Below, piece by piece: positions 35,397 through 48,100 of a stretch of DNA of 64,000 nt. A program made the translations under genes and the position numbers. The notes beneath the pieces were generated by a model that made no database searches, was not told the DNA's origin, and saw only the letters and a list, made by a program, of their open reading frames with translations. The DNA is from Bryoerythrophyllum caledonicum (Eukaryota; Streptophyta; Bryopsida; Pottiales; Pottiaceae). Position 1 is the first letter of the stretch. The number at the start of each line of letters is the position of its first letter. The DNA is taken from contig OZ020525.1 of assembly GCA_963971425.1 (NCBI GenBank), forward strand, positions 7,485,560-7,549,559, read 5' to 3'.

Positions 35397-36175
35397 AGCA
35401 ATTGGCGCTTGCGTTGCAACGCATTAGTTCAACCATTTTCATGTAGTTTTTAAATCACAAAATATTAAAAAAAGAAAGGTAACAACAATCTACATAAAAT
35501 ATAAATATATCTTTGAAACCTATGCATGAATTTTAATAATGTAATAGAATAGAATAGAAAAAAATTAATTACGTTTTAGATTTTTTTGCATTTTAACATG
35601 GAATTTCAAAAACGTTATGAACGTCAAATTTGTAATTAAGATTTTCAAATTTATTTTGGGTAAGCACAAATTGCAACACACAAATGCACATTTCACACAC
35701 CCACAAACTCAACTTGCAATTACAATCTCAATTTTATACACCCACAAACTCAATTTGCAATTACAATCTCAAAACTTGCAATCTCACCTCAAAACTTGTA
35801 ATTTCAATCTCCACAACTCGAATATGCAATTTTGTACCTCCAACTTTGTATGCCAACCTCCAAGATCACAACTCCAACTTCATTGCGTGGTTTTATATTA
35901 CAAACTATATTAAAGAAAAGGTAACAAGATTCACTGTGCGGTTGGCTGCACCGTTCCTAGCAATTGGCGCTTGCTTTGCAATGCATATGTCCAACCATTA
36001 GAATGTAGTTTTTATAATACAAACTATAAATAATAAAAAGGTAACATGGTTCACTGCACGGTTGACTACGCAATTAACTGCGCGTTTGACTGCATTGTTT
36101 ATGTAGTTCACCGCACGGTTGACTACGTGGTTCACTGCGTGGATTATGATTTTAGTAGTATGATTAGTCAACAAG
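35397..36175. repeat. Dispersed repeat GGCGCTTGC...GCAACGC, two copies
   Basis: Copies near 35,404 and 35,965 match those at 10.7-10.9 kb. The unit ends near 36,145-36,170 with ATTATGATTTTAGTAGTATG, as in the other copies. The first copy's core has the palindrome GCGTTGCAACGC. The interior 35,680-35,830 has CACACACCCACAAACTCAA repeats. Possibly Helitron-like; not proven. Confidence 0.6.
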
Positions 36176-36789
36176 TTGGCAACTAGTTTTAGCCACCATT
36201 GTCATGAATATTATCCCTCATTTGTTCACCTACTACAGTTCATTTTGTAATAGCCCTCTATCAAAACTCTTCCCTAGCACACAATTTTGATACTTGATAA
36301 ATTGTATAAGCTCAATATGTTATGCCTACCGAACGCCATGCATTTATTCTTCGTCTCATCTTCAACCTCAATTTCTTATCGTCTTATCCACAACTATTCT
36401 CATTCCCATCTCTTGCATTTTTTAAATATTTTTTAATATTATCCAAATGAATATTTAATGTGTAATCAAATAATTAGCCAATAACTAATGACTTTGTAAT
36501 GATTTTTTATAGGATACTTCATGTATATTTGTATATCTAAAACTTCTATGCACAATTAAAGAATATTTAAATTTTACTTAATGAATGTTTGAAGTTTTAA
36601 AAGTAAATTTTAGGATAGTTTAATTAATATTTGTATATTTAATGATTATTTATAGAGTATTTAATGCACTGTTAATGAATAGATAATGAATAGTGCATAA
36701 ATTTCTAATGTAAAATTAATGTGTAGTTGAATATTCAATAAGTATTTAATGAATATTTACTGAATATGTAATGCACATTGAATGCATAA

Positions 36790-37027
36790 AACACCATATT
36801 CATTATATTGGGAGATTGGGAGCCTCCCAAAATAATATTTGAAGCTTGAGAATGACCTAAATATGCAAATATTTAGTAAATTTGCACAATGCAATTTGTC
36901 CAATATCTACAATATGGGTACATATTCAGCTTGAGTCGAGCTGAATGTGCACCAAAAAAATGTATTGGAAAAACGGTTCATAACTTTCAAAATCCTGGAA
37001 ATCTCCCAATAAAATGAGTATGGTGTT
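36790..37027. mobile_element. 238-bp non-autonomous relative of B (MITE-like)
   Basis: Left end AACACCATATTCATTATATT; right end is the inverse of AACACCATACTCATTTTATT. Both continue with GGGAGATT. Flanked by ATAA on both sides (36786-36789, 37028-37031). It contains one B-type palindrome with substitutions (36925-36945). It is nested inside B and shows that B-type ends mobilise small derivatives with 4-bp AT-rich duplications. Confidence 0.88.
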
Positions 37028-39780
37028 ATAATATGTGATGGATATCTAATGAGTATTTTACTTGTATTTCTATATTTATTGTATGTTTAAGTTTTTTCCT
37101 TTTCCAATATTCCTTTCTTTTCTCATTTTCGTTTCCAGAAGAATGTTCTTATGTTTCCAATCTTCTACTTGCAGTTTCATTTTCCCTCCATATTTTACAT
37201 TCTTTGTCCAATTTTTGATATTTTTCGTTTGCTCCATACCTGCGTCCGATTATTCCCAAGCTCTTTCTTGCAAATTCTTGCTTTTCTACATGCACTCAAC
37301 CCTTCCTTACTATGATGCTCAAGATGTAATCAAACCATGATTATGGTTTCCTAAACTAATTGTCCACAAGTAAAAAACTTTATGTTCCACTATTTACTAG
37401 GATTGACATTTAAAGTAGTAGTTGACATTGGGTGATGTATAGTTTTGACACTACACTTATTGTTCATTTTACAATTACTGTATGGATTCCTATTTAGTGT
37501 CCACTTCTCTAGAAGCCATCTTCTGTATACTGGAGCTACATAGTGCATTTTTGCTTTCTAATCTACTCCATTTAGTGATGGTGCACAATTTAGCGCTAGT
37601 AGAGCTAAACTGTGCATATTTTCTTTTTAGTTCACTGCACTCAGTGATGAGGCACACGTTAGCGCTACTGGAGCTAAAGTGTGTGCACACACTCCTTTTG
37701 GTTCATTGCACAAAGTGATGGTGAACACCTTTGCTAAAAATAGAGCTGATGTATGTGCAATGTGTATATCCACTTCTACAAACAATCATTTTGAACTCCG
37801 TACTTCTCTTTATGGTTAAGTATTTCACAAGTGAAATAGTAATCTTTTGAATTTTAAAAGGGTTTTCAAAATATGTGGATCTAAATCTCCAATAGTAATA
37901 TTAAAAAGCAAAAAAATATGACGATCCCCTAGTCTTTAGTGGATATGAAGTCTAAGTATTCTTGGTACCCTAAATCAATAATATGTGACAATGTGTGAAA
38001 ATGTATGAATTGGGATGTAATCTTATTTTTCACTAGAAGAATAACATGTTTATCCACAATATCATTCGTTCTAATATTACTTCTATGTATTCAAAATATC
38101 ACATTCCATACTGAGTCATAGCAAAACGTTTTTTAGGTTGCTCGATGTGCCGGCAATCGAGAAGTTTCTCTTTTGGCTCGCATAACTTTTATTGAAGACG
38201 TTCATTGAGAAAATATAATTATGCCTCATGACTTTTATCATCCTTCTACAAAATTTTGAGAATTTCAAAAATAATTTGCAACCACTAGAACGTGCTCAAA
38301 AACTAATTATTCCATTTTTGCATGTATCAATAAATTCAAAATTACTTACATTACGAACATTAAATTATGCCTGATGCATTAAGTGATACACTTTGTATTA
38401 GTTATATTTTATATTTTGATTATCCTTTTTTTGTCATGAGGAGGTCTCTCCGTTCCTTGTTGAAATCTTTTAATATTGTTCCACTCTCTCTGTGTTACAA
38501 ATGACAAAGTCTTTAATTTCACGTCAAAACATGAAATAAATTGTGTATGGTCAAGAATTCTTCCATCTTTCATGTCATGCTTAGATTGCCACACCCTAAA
38601 CTCATGATAATGCAATGCAAACTCAAATATAAAATATTTTAATTCAAAATATTAGTAACCAATTTCAATTCCAAATCCAGACCATGGAGACACTTGGGAT
38701 TTTTGCCAAAGAATGCACATTCTAGATTGATGACAAAATAGTAACATGATGCACATTTTTAAAACCCCAAAGAAATGATGTCCAAAGCATGTTTGAATAC
38801 ATTAATTTTTGCTAAAAATACACGTGCACATAAAATATGTTTTTTTTAAAAATGCTACTTGTTTGTTAAGGTCTTTGATTTCAACATAATAGATAAGTCC
38901 TATTTGGATTGTAATACAAATTATTTCTAATCATCTCAATATCTTCTCGACATTTCCCTATACCTTAGTTGAATTGTCAATATCTTGAATGTTCAAAGTA
39001 TTATTATATTGAAATGAAATGACATCAGAAGATAACACCTAAACCAAGGACCCTAAACCCTGAACCCTAAAACTTGAACTTAAATACCAAACCCTAAACC
39101 CCAAAATCCTAACCCTAAACCCTAAACCTAACCCTAACCCAAACCCTGAGCGTTAGCCTAAAACCTTATATATAACTCGCATGTGCGAGTATATTTGAGG
39201 TATGTACTCTTCCTTATTTTAGTCAGCCAGGAAATAGTTGATTCTGTTTCCCGCTAAGATTTCGAATTTGCACCTTTTTAGGGGCTGTGGAAAAGCCCCC
39301 CCGCCAATTCTAAAGTTTCCTCCCGCCAATTCTGAAACGGTCGTGTGTCCGTGAGTGACCTCGCCGATCCTCGAAAACTTTCTTCATTTCTTTCCTTTCT
39401 CACTTTGGTTGCTGTGCAAAGTTGTTGTGGAGAGGCTTGGAGGGAGAAGAACTGTCAGGGGTTGAGGAGGGTAACATCCACAGGTTACGCACGGTTGAGC
39501 AGGGCGCTTGCGCGAGGCAACAACGCACCAGTTGTCTTCTTCATAAGGTACACAATGTATACTTCTTGCATTCTCTGTGCACAGTCTCTAGCAATTAGGA
39601 TGTGACAGTGTGTAGGGTTATTTGCGGTGGTTCCAGTTGCTACTGTGATTTTGAAGCATCACTGCGAGTTTCGTGACGACTAACGGGAAGATTTGGGTTG
39701 TAGTACACAGAGAGTCAGATTCATATGCTGAAGAGTTTTACCATATGAATCCCTAAAAAGACGCCGAAAATCACGGAAGG
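37028..39780. other. AT-rich interior of B without a supported gene
   Basis: Contains variant B-palindromes at 37589-37609 and 37658-37678 within a ~69-bp repeated unit (TTTTAGTTCACTGCAC-type), a telomere-like CCCTAAACCCT tract at about 39,040-39,165, and a short GC-richer stretch at 39,280-39,560 that could be 5' leader of the DUF7869-like gene. Otherwise nothing recognisable. Confidence 0.55.
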
Positions 39781-39784
39781 ACAG

Positions 39785-40331
39785 TTTAGCTCGAGTCGAG
39801 CTAAACTGTCTTACAATATTGTATTGACAGTTTAGCTCGAGTCGAGCTAAACTGTCATACCTTCTTTCCTAGTACAATTTAGCTCGACTCGAGCTAAACT
39901 GTCGATAAATATTATTATCGATAGTTTAGCTCGAGTCGAGCTAAACTGTCGATAAATATTATTATCGATAGTTTAGCTCGAGTCGAGCTAAATTGTCTTA
40001 CCTTCTTTTGAAGGAAAGTTTAGCTCGACTCGAGCTAAACTGACATACCTGATGTCCTATTTCTGTTTAACTCGACTCGAGTTAAAATAACAATCAGTCT
40101 GGTAGTCATAAATTTAGGTCGGGTCGGGCTTAGTTGTCTTTGTCAAGGGTGAAATAATTTCATATTCGGCTTATAGCTAATTGCATGAAATTTTATACTT
40201 GTCATCTTATACCGCATGAGTTTACCTCGAGTCGAGCTAAATTTTCATGGTCTGCCATGTCAGCTCACTTGAATCATACTTTTTTTTTCAAGCGCCAGAC
40301 CTTACCTCGATTCGAGATCAATTACCCTCCT
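39785..40331. repeat. B-palindrome array, DUF7869 side, 47-bp period
   Basis: Eight palindromes with starts at 39785, 39831, 39878, 39925, 39972, 40019, 40066 and 40113: intervals 46, 47, 47, 47, 47, 47 and 47 bp. Six are near-perfect TTAGCTCGASTCGAGCTAA; the last two drift. Two further degenerate copies follow at 40221 and about 40311. Some intervals contain a second palindrome-like word, GATAAATATTATTATCGATAG in part. Confidence 0.96.
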
Positions 40332-40423
40332 CCTATGCTTCTTCATAAATGTCTATTCCTACAAGGCGTTTACCCATTTTTATTTGTCAGGGTTTTTTAT
40401 TATGTATCTCATTGGAATGCAGG

Positions 40424-42645
40424 ATGTCGTCTTCGGAGGGCGACGATGTTCATGTTGACGCTCCCGTGAATCCACACCTTCCTGAGTTTGATGTTATTCC
40501 TCGCCGTCTCTGGGTCGGGCTGACTGTTTCGCTTCACAATGGTTCGGGTGTTCGCGTTGCGGAGGGGTTGGTTCGCAATGTCCGGTCCAGTGCACTTCTA
40601 GGTTCCTCTGGTCCTCTTGGGGATTCGAATGCTGTAGTACAGGTGTCCAGTACTTTTGTTTTAGACGAAGCTCCTGATGAGTGGAGGTACTCGTTTAAGA
40701 CCTGGCCTGTTCAACAAGTCTTCTTAAACGGTGTGAGTCTCTTCCATCATTGCCTTCGGGACATTTACAATGTCTGGTTGGTTGAGCGTAACAGACCTCT
40801 AGGTGGGAGCTCCCGTTCGTACGACAATTCCTCAAGGAATACACGTCCAACAGTGTCCAGGAATGCTGAATTTCTCATGACCCCTCTTTCCATTAACGTT
40901 GTTGCGAGCAATAGTTGTTGCAGTCAAAACTGTGTTCAACACTACCCTAGAGATAAAATAAGAGTCCTTTGGACGCGCTTGTACAGTGAGACCATCGTGC
41001 AGTTCAGAAATCATATCAAACTCGACGTTCACAGGCAGTTTCATAGAGACGCTGCGGGTAGGAAGGTTGTGACCCTAGAGGGTGTGGACGTTTGTGCCCA
41101 TGCCTGGATGAAAATCATGGGTGTAAGTTCGAGTACTTTCTATCGGAATGCGAAGGACGCTGCCGCTGGTCATGCCGCTCAACACCACGGGAATACCGGT
41201 TTGCGTAAGCCTAGAGGTCATACGGTTGTGGCTACTGCCGCTCTTGGAGCCATTCTCGATAGACATGCGGACCACATGCCTCACAAGTCTCGTGTTCTCC
41301 CATCTGGCGAGAAGGCTGTGGCAAAGGTCCTCCCTGCAAGTTTTAAGTGGAAGGATCAGATACCGCTTCTTGATGATCATCTCGCTGATTGTGGATTGCC
41401 GCCAATCTCAACCTCAAGCTTGAGTAAGATTCGGCATGTGAGCTTCCCTGAGTACTATGCCAAGAAAGGTGGAGACAACTTTGCCCGTTGTTCTACTTGT
41501 GACAAATACCAGGATCAGAAGAAGCTTACTCAACCTGGAACACAAGCATCACTGCTATGGCAAAAGAAGATGGAGGTTCACATTGATTCTGCTTTCTCAC
41601 ATCGGGACTTGTACTACCTGAACCGATTTCGATCAAAGTCGTCACCCCAGAAGGTTCTTACCATCATGCATGATAAGATGGATCACTCAAAGACCGCCTC
41701 CCCGGTTTTTTCACATAAAACAAAGCACCTAGATGGGCTTATGAAGTTGCCTCTTGCAATCACAAGTATGCTTGCCCATGGTCATGTGGACCAGCGTTAC
41801 GCCCATTACGGCCTTGATTTATACTCCCATGATGCCAATTACACGGTCGGGTCGTTTGCAAAACTATTGCGTGACCTGGAGGAGCCTCCGAAGTCATCGT
41901 CCCGGCAACTCTTTCCAGAATCTAGTTCTCATCCATTGTATGCGGCGGTATTACGGGGTGCGGAGATGTGTTTGGATCCATTAGGGCCGATTCCAGATAT
42001 CCTAGTTCCAGGGAGGCCTTTGCCACCAATACTGAATGTACAAATGGACAATGCAGTTGGTGATAACAAAAATAGATTTGTTTTCTGTTTTTGGCCTCTC
42101 CTTTTGCAAAACGCATCTTCTGCGAGGTGTATGTTAATTTTATGCTAGTTGGGCATACACATGATGATATAGATGCATTATTTGGACGTTGGAGTATGAC
42201 ACTGAGGAAGGAGAGTTTTCCAACCATTCCTTTGCTCATGAGGTCGTTTATGAAAAATGAGAGTGTTCCCACAATCCCGCATCTCATCCAAGAGGTTCCT
42301 GACTTTAAGAAGTTCATTGGGGGTATGATTGCGGACGGTGATGAAGCTTTGGAGGGTCATACGAAGGCTCATCAGTTCAAGTTTTATGTGGATTCAAGTG
42401 GTTGTCCGGTAATGAAGTATAAAATCCTTTGTCATGATGAGGATTGGCTTCCTAAGGGAGGAGAAGGTAGTGGCATCAAATTGTGGAAGGAGGATTGTGA
42501 AGGAAGATCTTTATGGCCTCCCGGAGAACCTGATGCATTGAAGCCTTCTATGATGCGGCATCTCCATGAGGTGGTGAAGGGACTTTCAGGATTCATCGAT
42601 CACTGGGAGCAATCATCTCGGGAGTCTGTTGAAGCCCGATCGCGT
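40424..42645 (+). pseudogene. DUF7869-like gene of element B, 5' part
   Basis: ATG 40424 (MSSSEGDD) follows an acceptor TGCAG, so a 5' UTR intron is likely. Conserved with element A: SCCSQNCVQHY, HRQFHRDAAGRKVVTLEG, HADHMPHK, CSTCDKYQ, HDKMDHSKTASP, GHVDQRYAHY, QMDNAVGDNKNR, GHTHDDIDALF. The ORF breaks at about 42.1 kb: a one-base frameshift between NKNRFVF and FMLVGHTHDD. It is then cut at 42,645 by an LTR retrotransposon and resumes at 51,448. Unlike A it has no stop before CSTC, so A and B complement each other as evidence for the intact protein. The transposase role is inferred from the DDE-like motifs and its location in a TIR element. Confidence 0.75.
42642..42645. repeat. Target-site duplication of the LTR element (GCGT)
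   Basis: GCGT before the left LTR and at 51448-51451 after the right LTR. Confidence 0.75.
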
Positions 42646-44053
42646 TGTCGTGTAGAGAGTCTTTGCTTCAGGAAAACGCAGGGTTCTTGGCTGCACTTAG
42701 TTTAGAGAGGGAAAGGGAGAATATGGAACATATAATTTTGTGTTCAAGCCCATATAAACTCATAAGTCCTCATTTAGCATACGAGAAAGGCCTTCAATCT
42801 TCAACTTGTATAATAAAACTCGATGTACATGTAATAAGACATGATGCAGATGTCTTGTAGAACTTGTCTCCCAAAAACTTAACTCGAAACATTAATTATC
42901 CTTAATCTAAATCAAGCCTTAATTAAACTCTGATTAAATTAACTAATTTTGCTTAATAATAATTAATTAATAGTTAAGATAATTATATTTAAATAATATG
43001 ATTAACCTTAATTAATCCACTTAATCTTAGTTAAGCTAATTAATTACAATTAGACTAGTTAATCTTACTTAACACAATTAACCTTGATTAAGATAATTAA
43101 TTCCCTAATTAACCACAATCCCACATACCCTTACCCTTACATACCCTAACCACTTCATACCCTTCTCCTATATACCCTTACTCCCTTTGAAATCATTTCT
43201 CTAACGTCTCATTAAGTACAAACCGAACTCAAACTCTCTTTTAAACTCTTGATTAACCTTCTAATTCAAAATACCACTACGGTTTCATACAAACTCGGAA
43301 TGAGTCGTGCTATAGCTACTTGAAAAGCCACTAAAATACACCACACACACACCAAATTTCACCTCCAAAAACCCATCTGGCCAGCCGCTATGTGCAATCA
43401 AAGTTACTTCTTACAAAAACTCAAATCAGCTGACCCCTCTTCTTTCAAACTAGTGCTATGACTTCACAAAAGCTCGAAATAGAGCATAAAATAGCTCTCT
43501 GGAAAGCTATTTGCAGTATACAAACACTCACCAAAGATGTCATTTAGATATACTTTGTACAACTCGCTACAAGGCTTCAAACCTACTGCTCATGAAAACA
43601 TGGGGCAGCAGACCCCCTTGTGTTCGACAAGGCGCCGTTCACTCATACTTTTAGCTCTAAGACCGAGTGATAGCTTCATAGAGAGCTAACAACAAGGGCT
43701 ACAACATACTCAAAATCCAACGCAAACTAAAACAAAAACAACCAGAGAGAGCCCCCGCAGTCCAGCCCCTCCTTGGTAAGGAAGAACCCAACCCCCAAAA
43801 CGGGGAAAGGAGCCAATCACAACTAACCTCAGCCCATTCAAAGGCCACATGGGCATCTTAAACCCCATTGGTTGCTCAAATTCTCCCCCTTATCAACTCT
43901 TATCATCCCTCTATCCCTTCTATTCTTTGTATTTTTAAACACTAACTACCTGGTCATCAATCTAAAGACCGGGTTTCTTCAACAACAACAACTAACTACA
44001 AATATATTAAGAAAAATAACAACAAATGGTCTCAACTTCAGCCCCTAGATGGA

Positions 44054-44485
44054 TTAAACATGTAAAAAGTCAAGAATCTCACGAAGAACAGCAGCAATGT
44101 AACTTGATCGCCTTTCACTACCCAAGTGTCTGAGCGGGCCTTGAAGCCAAAGACGGTGACCAAGGTCATTGGACAAGCGGGTTACCATTTGACCTTCGTT
44201 AGTGTTTTGAAAACACCCTTCAAACACCACTTGATGGCCTTCGATAAGCACATCTCCAACCTCCAAGACGATTACTAAAGTTCTTGCCTCCGGTTGTAAA
44301 CTTCTTAAACTTGTCAAAGGAACTTGTTGAGGATCAAAAGCGGTACGTGGTTGAACACGACGCTCAGAAGGCCCTGCTTCCTCTCGCTCACGCCGCCTTG
44401 ATGTCGATGGTTGAGAAAGTTGAATTAGATCATCCGGTGAGTGAGCTAAAGGGAATTCCCAATCATCGGGGTCTTGAGAAGCCAT
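44054..44485 (-). CDS. 143-residue ORF inside the LTR, unknown
   Basis: ATG 44485, MASQDPDDWEFPLAHSPDDL, an intact ORF ending in LREILDFLHV. The N-terminal half is charged and Ser/Arg-rich; the C-terminal half is more ordered. It resembles the tail of the accessory ORF at 1140-1799 and has the same position relative to integrase. An identical copy is in the other LTR. No domain recognised. Confidence 0.5.
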   Translation of the reverse strand: MASQDPDDWEFPLAHSPDDLIQLSQPSTSRRREREEAGPSERRVQPRTAFDPQQVPLTSLRSLQPEARTLVIVLEVGDVLIEGHQVVFEGCFQNTNEGQMVTRLSNDLGHRLWLQGPLRHLGSERRSSYIAAVLREILDFLHV

Positions 44486-44773
44486 ACTATCAACCTATAG
44501 AAACTAAGAAGAAACAATCCAAACTAATAATAACCTGAAGTAATGCATAAGGCACGGCAACCATCTGCCCTTTATATGTTTTTCGATAACTTCATCAAGA
44601 AGCTTGCCTTCCCTAACATTAATTCAATGACATTTCTTTAATTGGAAACGGCTAAGCAAATTTAAGTAGCCATAGATGCCTTTCCATCTAAAAGATGGTC
44701 TACAGTAAAGTCAGATTAAGAAACAAACGACTTATCTGTAGCAGTATAAGACTATTGCGGGCTCGATGATAAT

Positions 44774-44850
44774 CGCCAAGTTGCAGACTTGGTTGGCTGT
44801 TAGAGCCCGTTTGTTATCCGCCGACTGATTCCGAGTTCGAGTCTCATTGA
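44774..44850 (+). other. tRNA-like segment in the LTR
   Basis: TTGCAGACTTGG (A-box-like) at 44781 and GAGTTCGAGTCTC (B-box-like) at 44833, with GGCTGTTAGAGC between, recall a tRNA D arm and T arm. Stem pairing is imperfect, so this is at most a tRNA-derived relic. It is on the strand opposite to pol and duplicated in the other LTR at about 51,134-51,210. Confidence 0.3.
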
Positions 44851-45128
44851 ACTCGTTGAACTGTTCGGGCGGCTGCGGCTTGGCACTTGCTAGTGAGAGC
44901 AGGAAAATAAGCAGCCAACTGGCCATCTACCTACCCCTGAGCTAGAGACAAGAGATGCAGTACATCCAAGCTAGGCTAACAAGCTCCAATTGTTCCCACA
45001 TTGAATTAAACTGTAGGTCACTCTACGACCACACTTTTTGTATCTACATTATTTTTTTACATACTGTAATTATTTACATCACGACATACACCCCCTTCAA
45101 ACCTGCACATCCTCCGTGATGTGCCAAT

Positions 45129-48100
45129 CTAGTTTGGCTCTCCAATGTTGTCATCTTGATCAGTATTGATTTCTTCATCAGCATCCTCTAGCTGATCTTC
45201 ATCACTTGTTTCTGACATTTCCTTGTCTTCAAAGCTAAGCTCACCGTGACGCCTCTTGAATGCTTTGATTCTTTTTCCTGCCACCGGTATTCTCAGATGA
45301 GTGCCATCCAACTCACGAAGTATATATGTACCATTTTCATGGACTTCTAGTACCACATAAGGTCCAAACCACCTTCGTGCAAATTTTCTGACAGTGCTGT
45401 GCTGATGTTCCAAGCTACTGTCAAACACCAACACCCAATCCCCAGCTTGAATTGGTTTTGTTCTTAACCTGTGAGTTTTGTCAAATCTTTCTTTGTTTTT
45501 GAGCCTTGCTGCTTTTAGCCTTTCTAATGCTGCTCTTTGATTTTCAGGTAACTGCTCAAGTTGCTCTATCCGGAGCTCCAATAGCCTCTCCCTTGATATT
45601 CCATCATTCCAATCTAAAAACGTCCATGTCGGTATTGAAGTCTCTGTTGGCATGATGGGTTTTTGGCCTAACATCAGCTCTGTTGGCATATAGCCTGTAA
45701 CTGTGCTATGAGTGGTTCTATCAGCCCATAATGCAAATGGTAATAGTTTAGGCCACTGTTTTGGTCTCCCTTTACATGCTTTGACCAGAGCGTTAATGAT
45801 GGGAGGATGCCCTCTCTCACTCTTACCATTTGCCTCAGGATTGTAAGCTGTTGTAAGTCTTAACTTTACTCCATATCTTTTGAAGAACTCGACAGCTTCG
45901 GCAGCATTTAACTCACCACGATCTGCTCTCACCCTGCCGATACTACCATATCTGCTGAAAATGTCTTCAAGTATAAATCTACAAACTCCTTCTGTAGATT
46001 TGGTCCTCAAAGCCCTTCCTTCAACAAAGTTTGAGAGCTCTTCTCTAGCCAAAACAAGGTATTTCATGCCCCATAATCCCAATGGCATTGCAACTAAGTC
46101 AATTACCCACTGAAAATGTACTGCAAGTGGATAAGTAGGATGTAACTCATCTCTGTGTCTAATTTTTGATTGCAATTGACACTCAGTGCAAGAACCAACA
46201 AATTCCTCCACATCTTTATACAAGCCCTTCCACCAGTATCGTTCCTTGATCTTGTAATATGTGGCCCAAACTCCTCTATGCCCCGCCCAAAGAGTATCGT
46301 GAAACTCTTTAAGAACCTGACTCTTCAACTCTAAATCGTCAACTACTCTCAAAGGCACTCCATCTTCTCTTTTTGGCCTTTTCCACAATAAACCATCCCT
46401 CAGAAGATAATTATAGGCCTGGTGTCTAATATCTTTAAACGTTTTGTCTGACCAGCCTTGTTGCCTTCTCAAAGTGCTCAAATAGATGCCAATGTCTTTT
46501 AATTTATCTTGATATCGCTCTTCTTTGAATAGATAAATGTCACCACTTGCGTCTGCTCCATCAACTGCCAAAACATAGCCATAATCTTCATCGTCATCTT
46601 CCTCACCAATTTCTTGTGCCTTCATCTCGTCTTCACACATATACCTGGCTCTGGATAGCATATCAGCTACTGAGTTTTTCTTGCCAGTAATATGAACTAA
46701 CACAGGATTTAGTGATCGAATGTAGGCTATCCACCGTAGCATAGCAATGTCTGGAGTAGAACAATTGGCAACCATACCAATTAATGGCAAACAGTCAGTC
46801 TCCAAGATGACATTTGCACCTATCAAGTAGTTTATGTCTGCTTTTAGTGCCGTTAGTGCCCCTAAAAGCTCCCTCTTTACTTGTGGATATGCTCTATGAC
46901 GCTCTGTAAGAATCCTTGCTCCAAATCTTATTGCAAATTTTCTTCCTTCTAGATCGTCTTGGCCAATAGCCCAACCTGTAGCAATTGGGCTAGTATCGAC
47001 TGTCACAATTACTGGTCTACCACTATCATATTCAACTTGTCTTAGAATTGGTGAAGACTTCAAAATGTCCTTTAATCCTTCCATTGCAAGCTCTTGATCA
47101 TGCCCCCATCTAAACTTCACTCCCTTTCTCAAGAGTTTGTATAGTGGATCAGCCACATGAGCAAAATGTGGTACCCAAATCTGATAAAACACACATGCGC
47201 CTAAAAACCTCATTACTTCGGTAATGCTACTGCATGCTTTCATTCTAGCAATAGCATCTACTTTCTCAGGGTTAGGTTTTCTCCCATATCTTCCGCATAA
47301 GTGCCCAACTACCACAATTTCTCCGACACCAAACTTAGACTTGTCAATGGACAATGTTAAATCCACCTCTTCAAGCCTTCCCAGAATCATCTCCACATCT
47401 GTAATATGGTCTATTACAAATCTCCTGCAACCATCTTCATCCTTAGATAAGTCTCTTGCCTCTTCCTTGCAGCCCTTGATCGGTATGTCATCAACAAAAG
47501 GTATTGTCTTCTCAGGTACAAAGTCTTTTAAAATGCGGTTCATGGCATTTTGCATGTGAGCCACTGAGTTTGTGGCACCTTGAGGCAATGTGCACATCCT
47601 TACAAGTCCCAATGGAGTCTTCATGGTTGTCAAATCCCTACTTTCATTTGCAAGTTGGAATTGATCATAACCTGAATATAAGTCTCCAATAGAATAGATG
47701 GCATGTCCTGCAAATGCTTCAGCCACTTCATCCACGACCGGTCCAGACCCTTTGTTTCTGATAGTAACCTTATTAGCCGGCTGCATGTCTTGTATGAATC
47801 TTAATGCCCCTGATTTCTTTGGCACTGTAAATCAACGGTTGGAGTATGGAGCCATAGAAGGTTCAAGTATGCCCATTCGTACTTTTTCCTTCAGTAGATT
47901 CACCAACTTTGGCAACAAAGCCCTTGGCACTGGTATTGGCTTCAAATCCCATGGGACATGTGGCACTGTAAAAATAACCATTGGTGCAATTACATTAGGT
48001 TGCACACATCCAATTTCATCTGGTGATGACGCAAAGGCTTTGCCATGTTTGGAGAGCATGTCTCGGAATCTCTTCTTCTCTGGTTCATTCAAGAATTCAC

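Larger units (their letters stand above)
42646..45086 (-). repeat. LTR (3' LTR in element sense)
   Basis: 2,441 bp. By eye only two differences from the other LTR were noticed: the sixth or seventh base (G against A) and one near the other end (A against G). Confidence 0.93.

Noticed and set aside
37062-37340. Hydrophobic 92-residue ORF that could be a membrane protein
   Set aside because: T-rich composition explains the hydrophobicity; no homology or gene context.
39785-40133. CRISPR-like look of the 47-bp array (palindromic repeat plus ~26-bp varied spacers)
   Set aside because: The context is an intron-bearing eukaryotic transposon, sites occur in both arrays and singly in introns, some spacers are near-duplicates, and no cas gene is present.
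44732-44926. 64-residue LTR ORF with a signal-peptide-like start
   Set aside because: Short, overlaps the tRNA-like segment on the opposite strand, and no support beyond a hydrophobic start.
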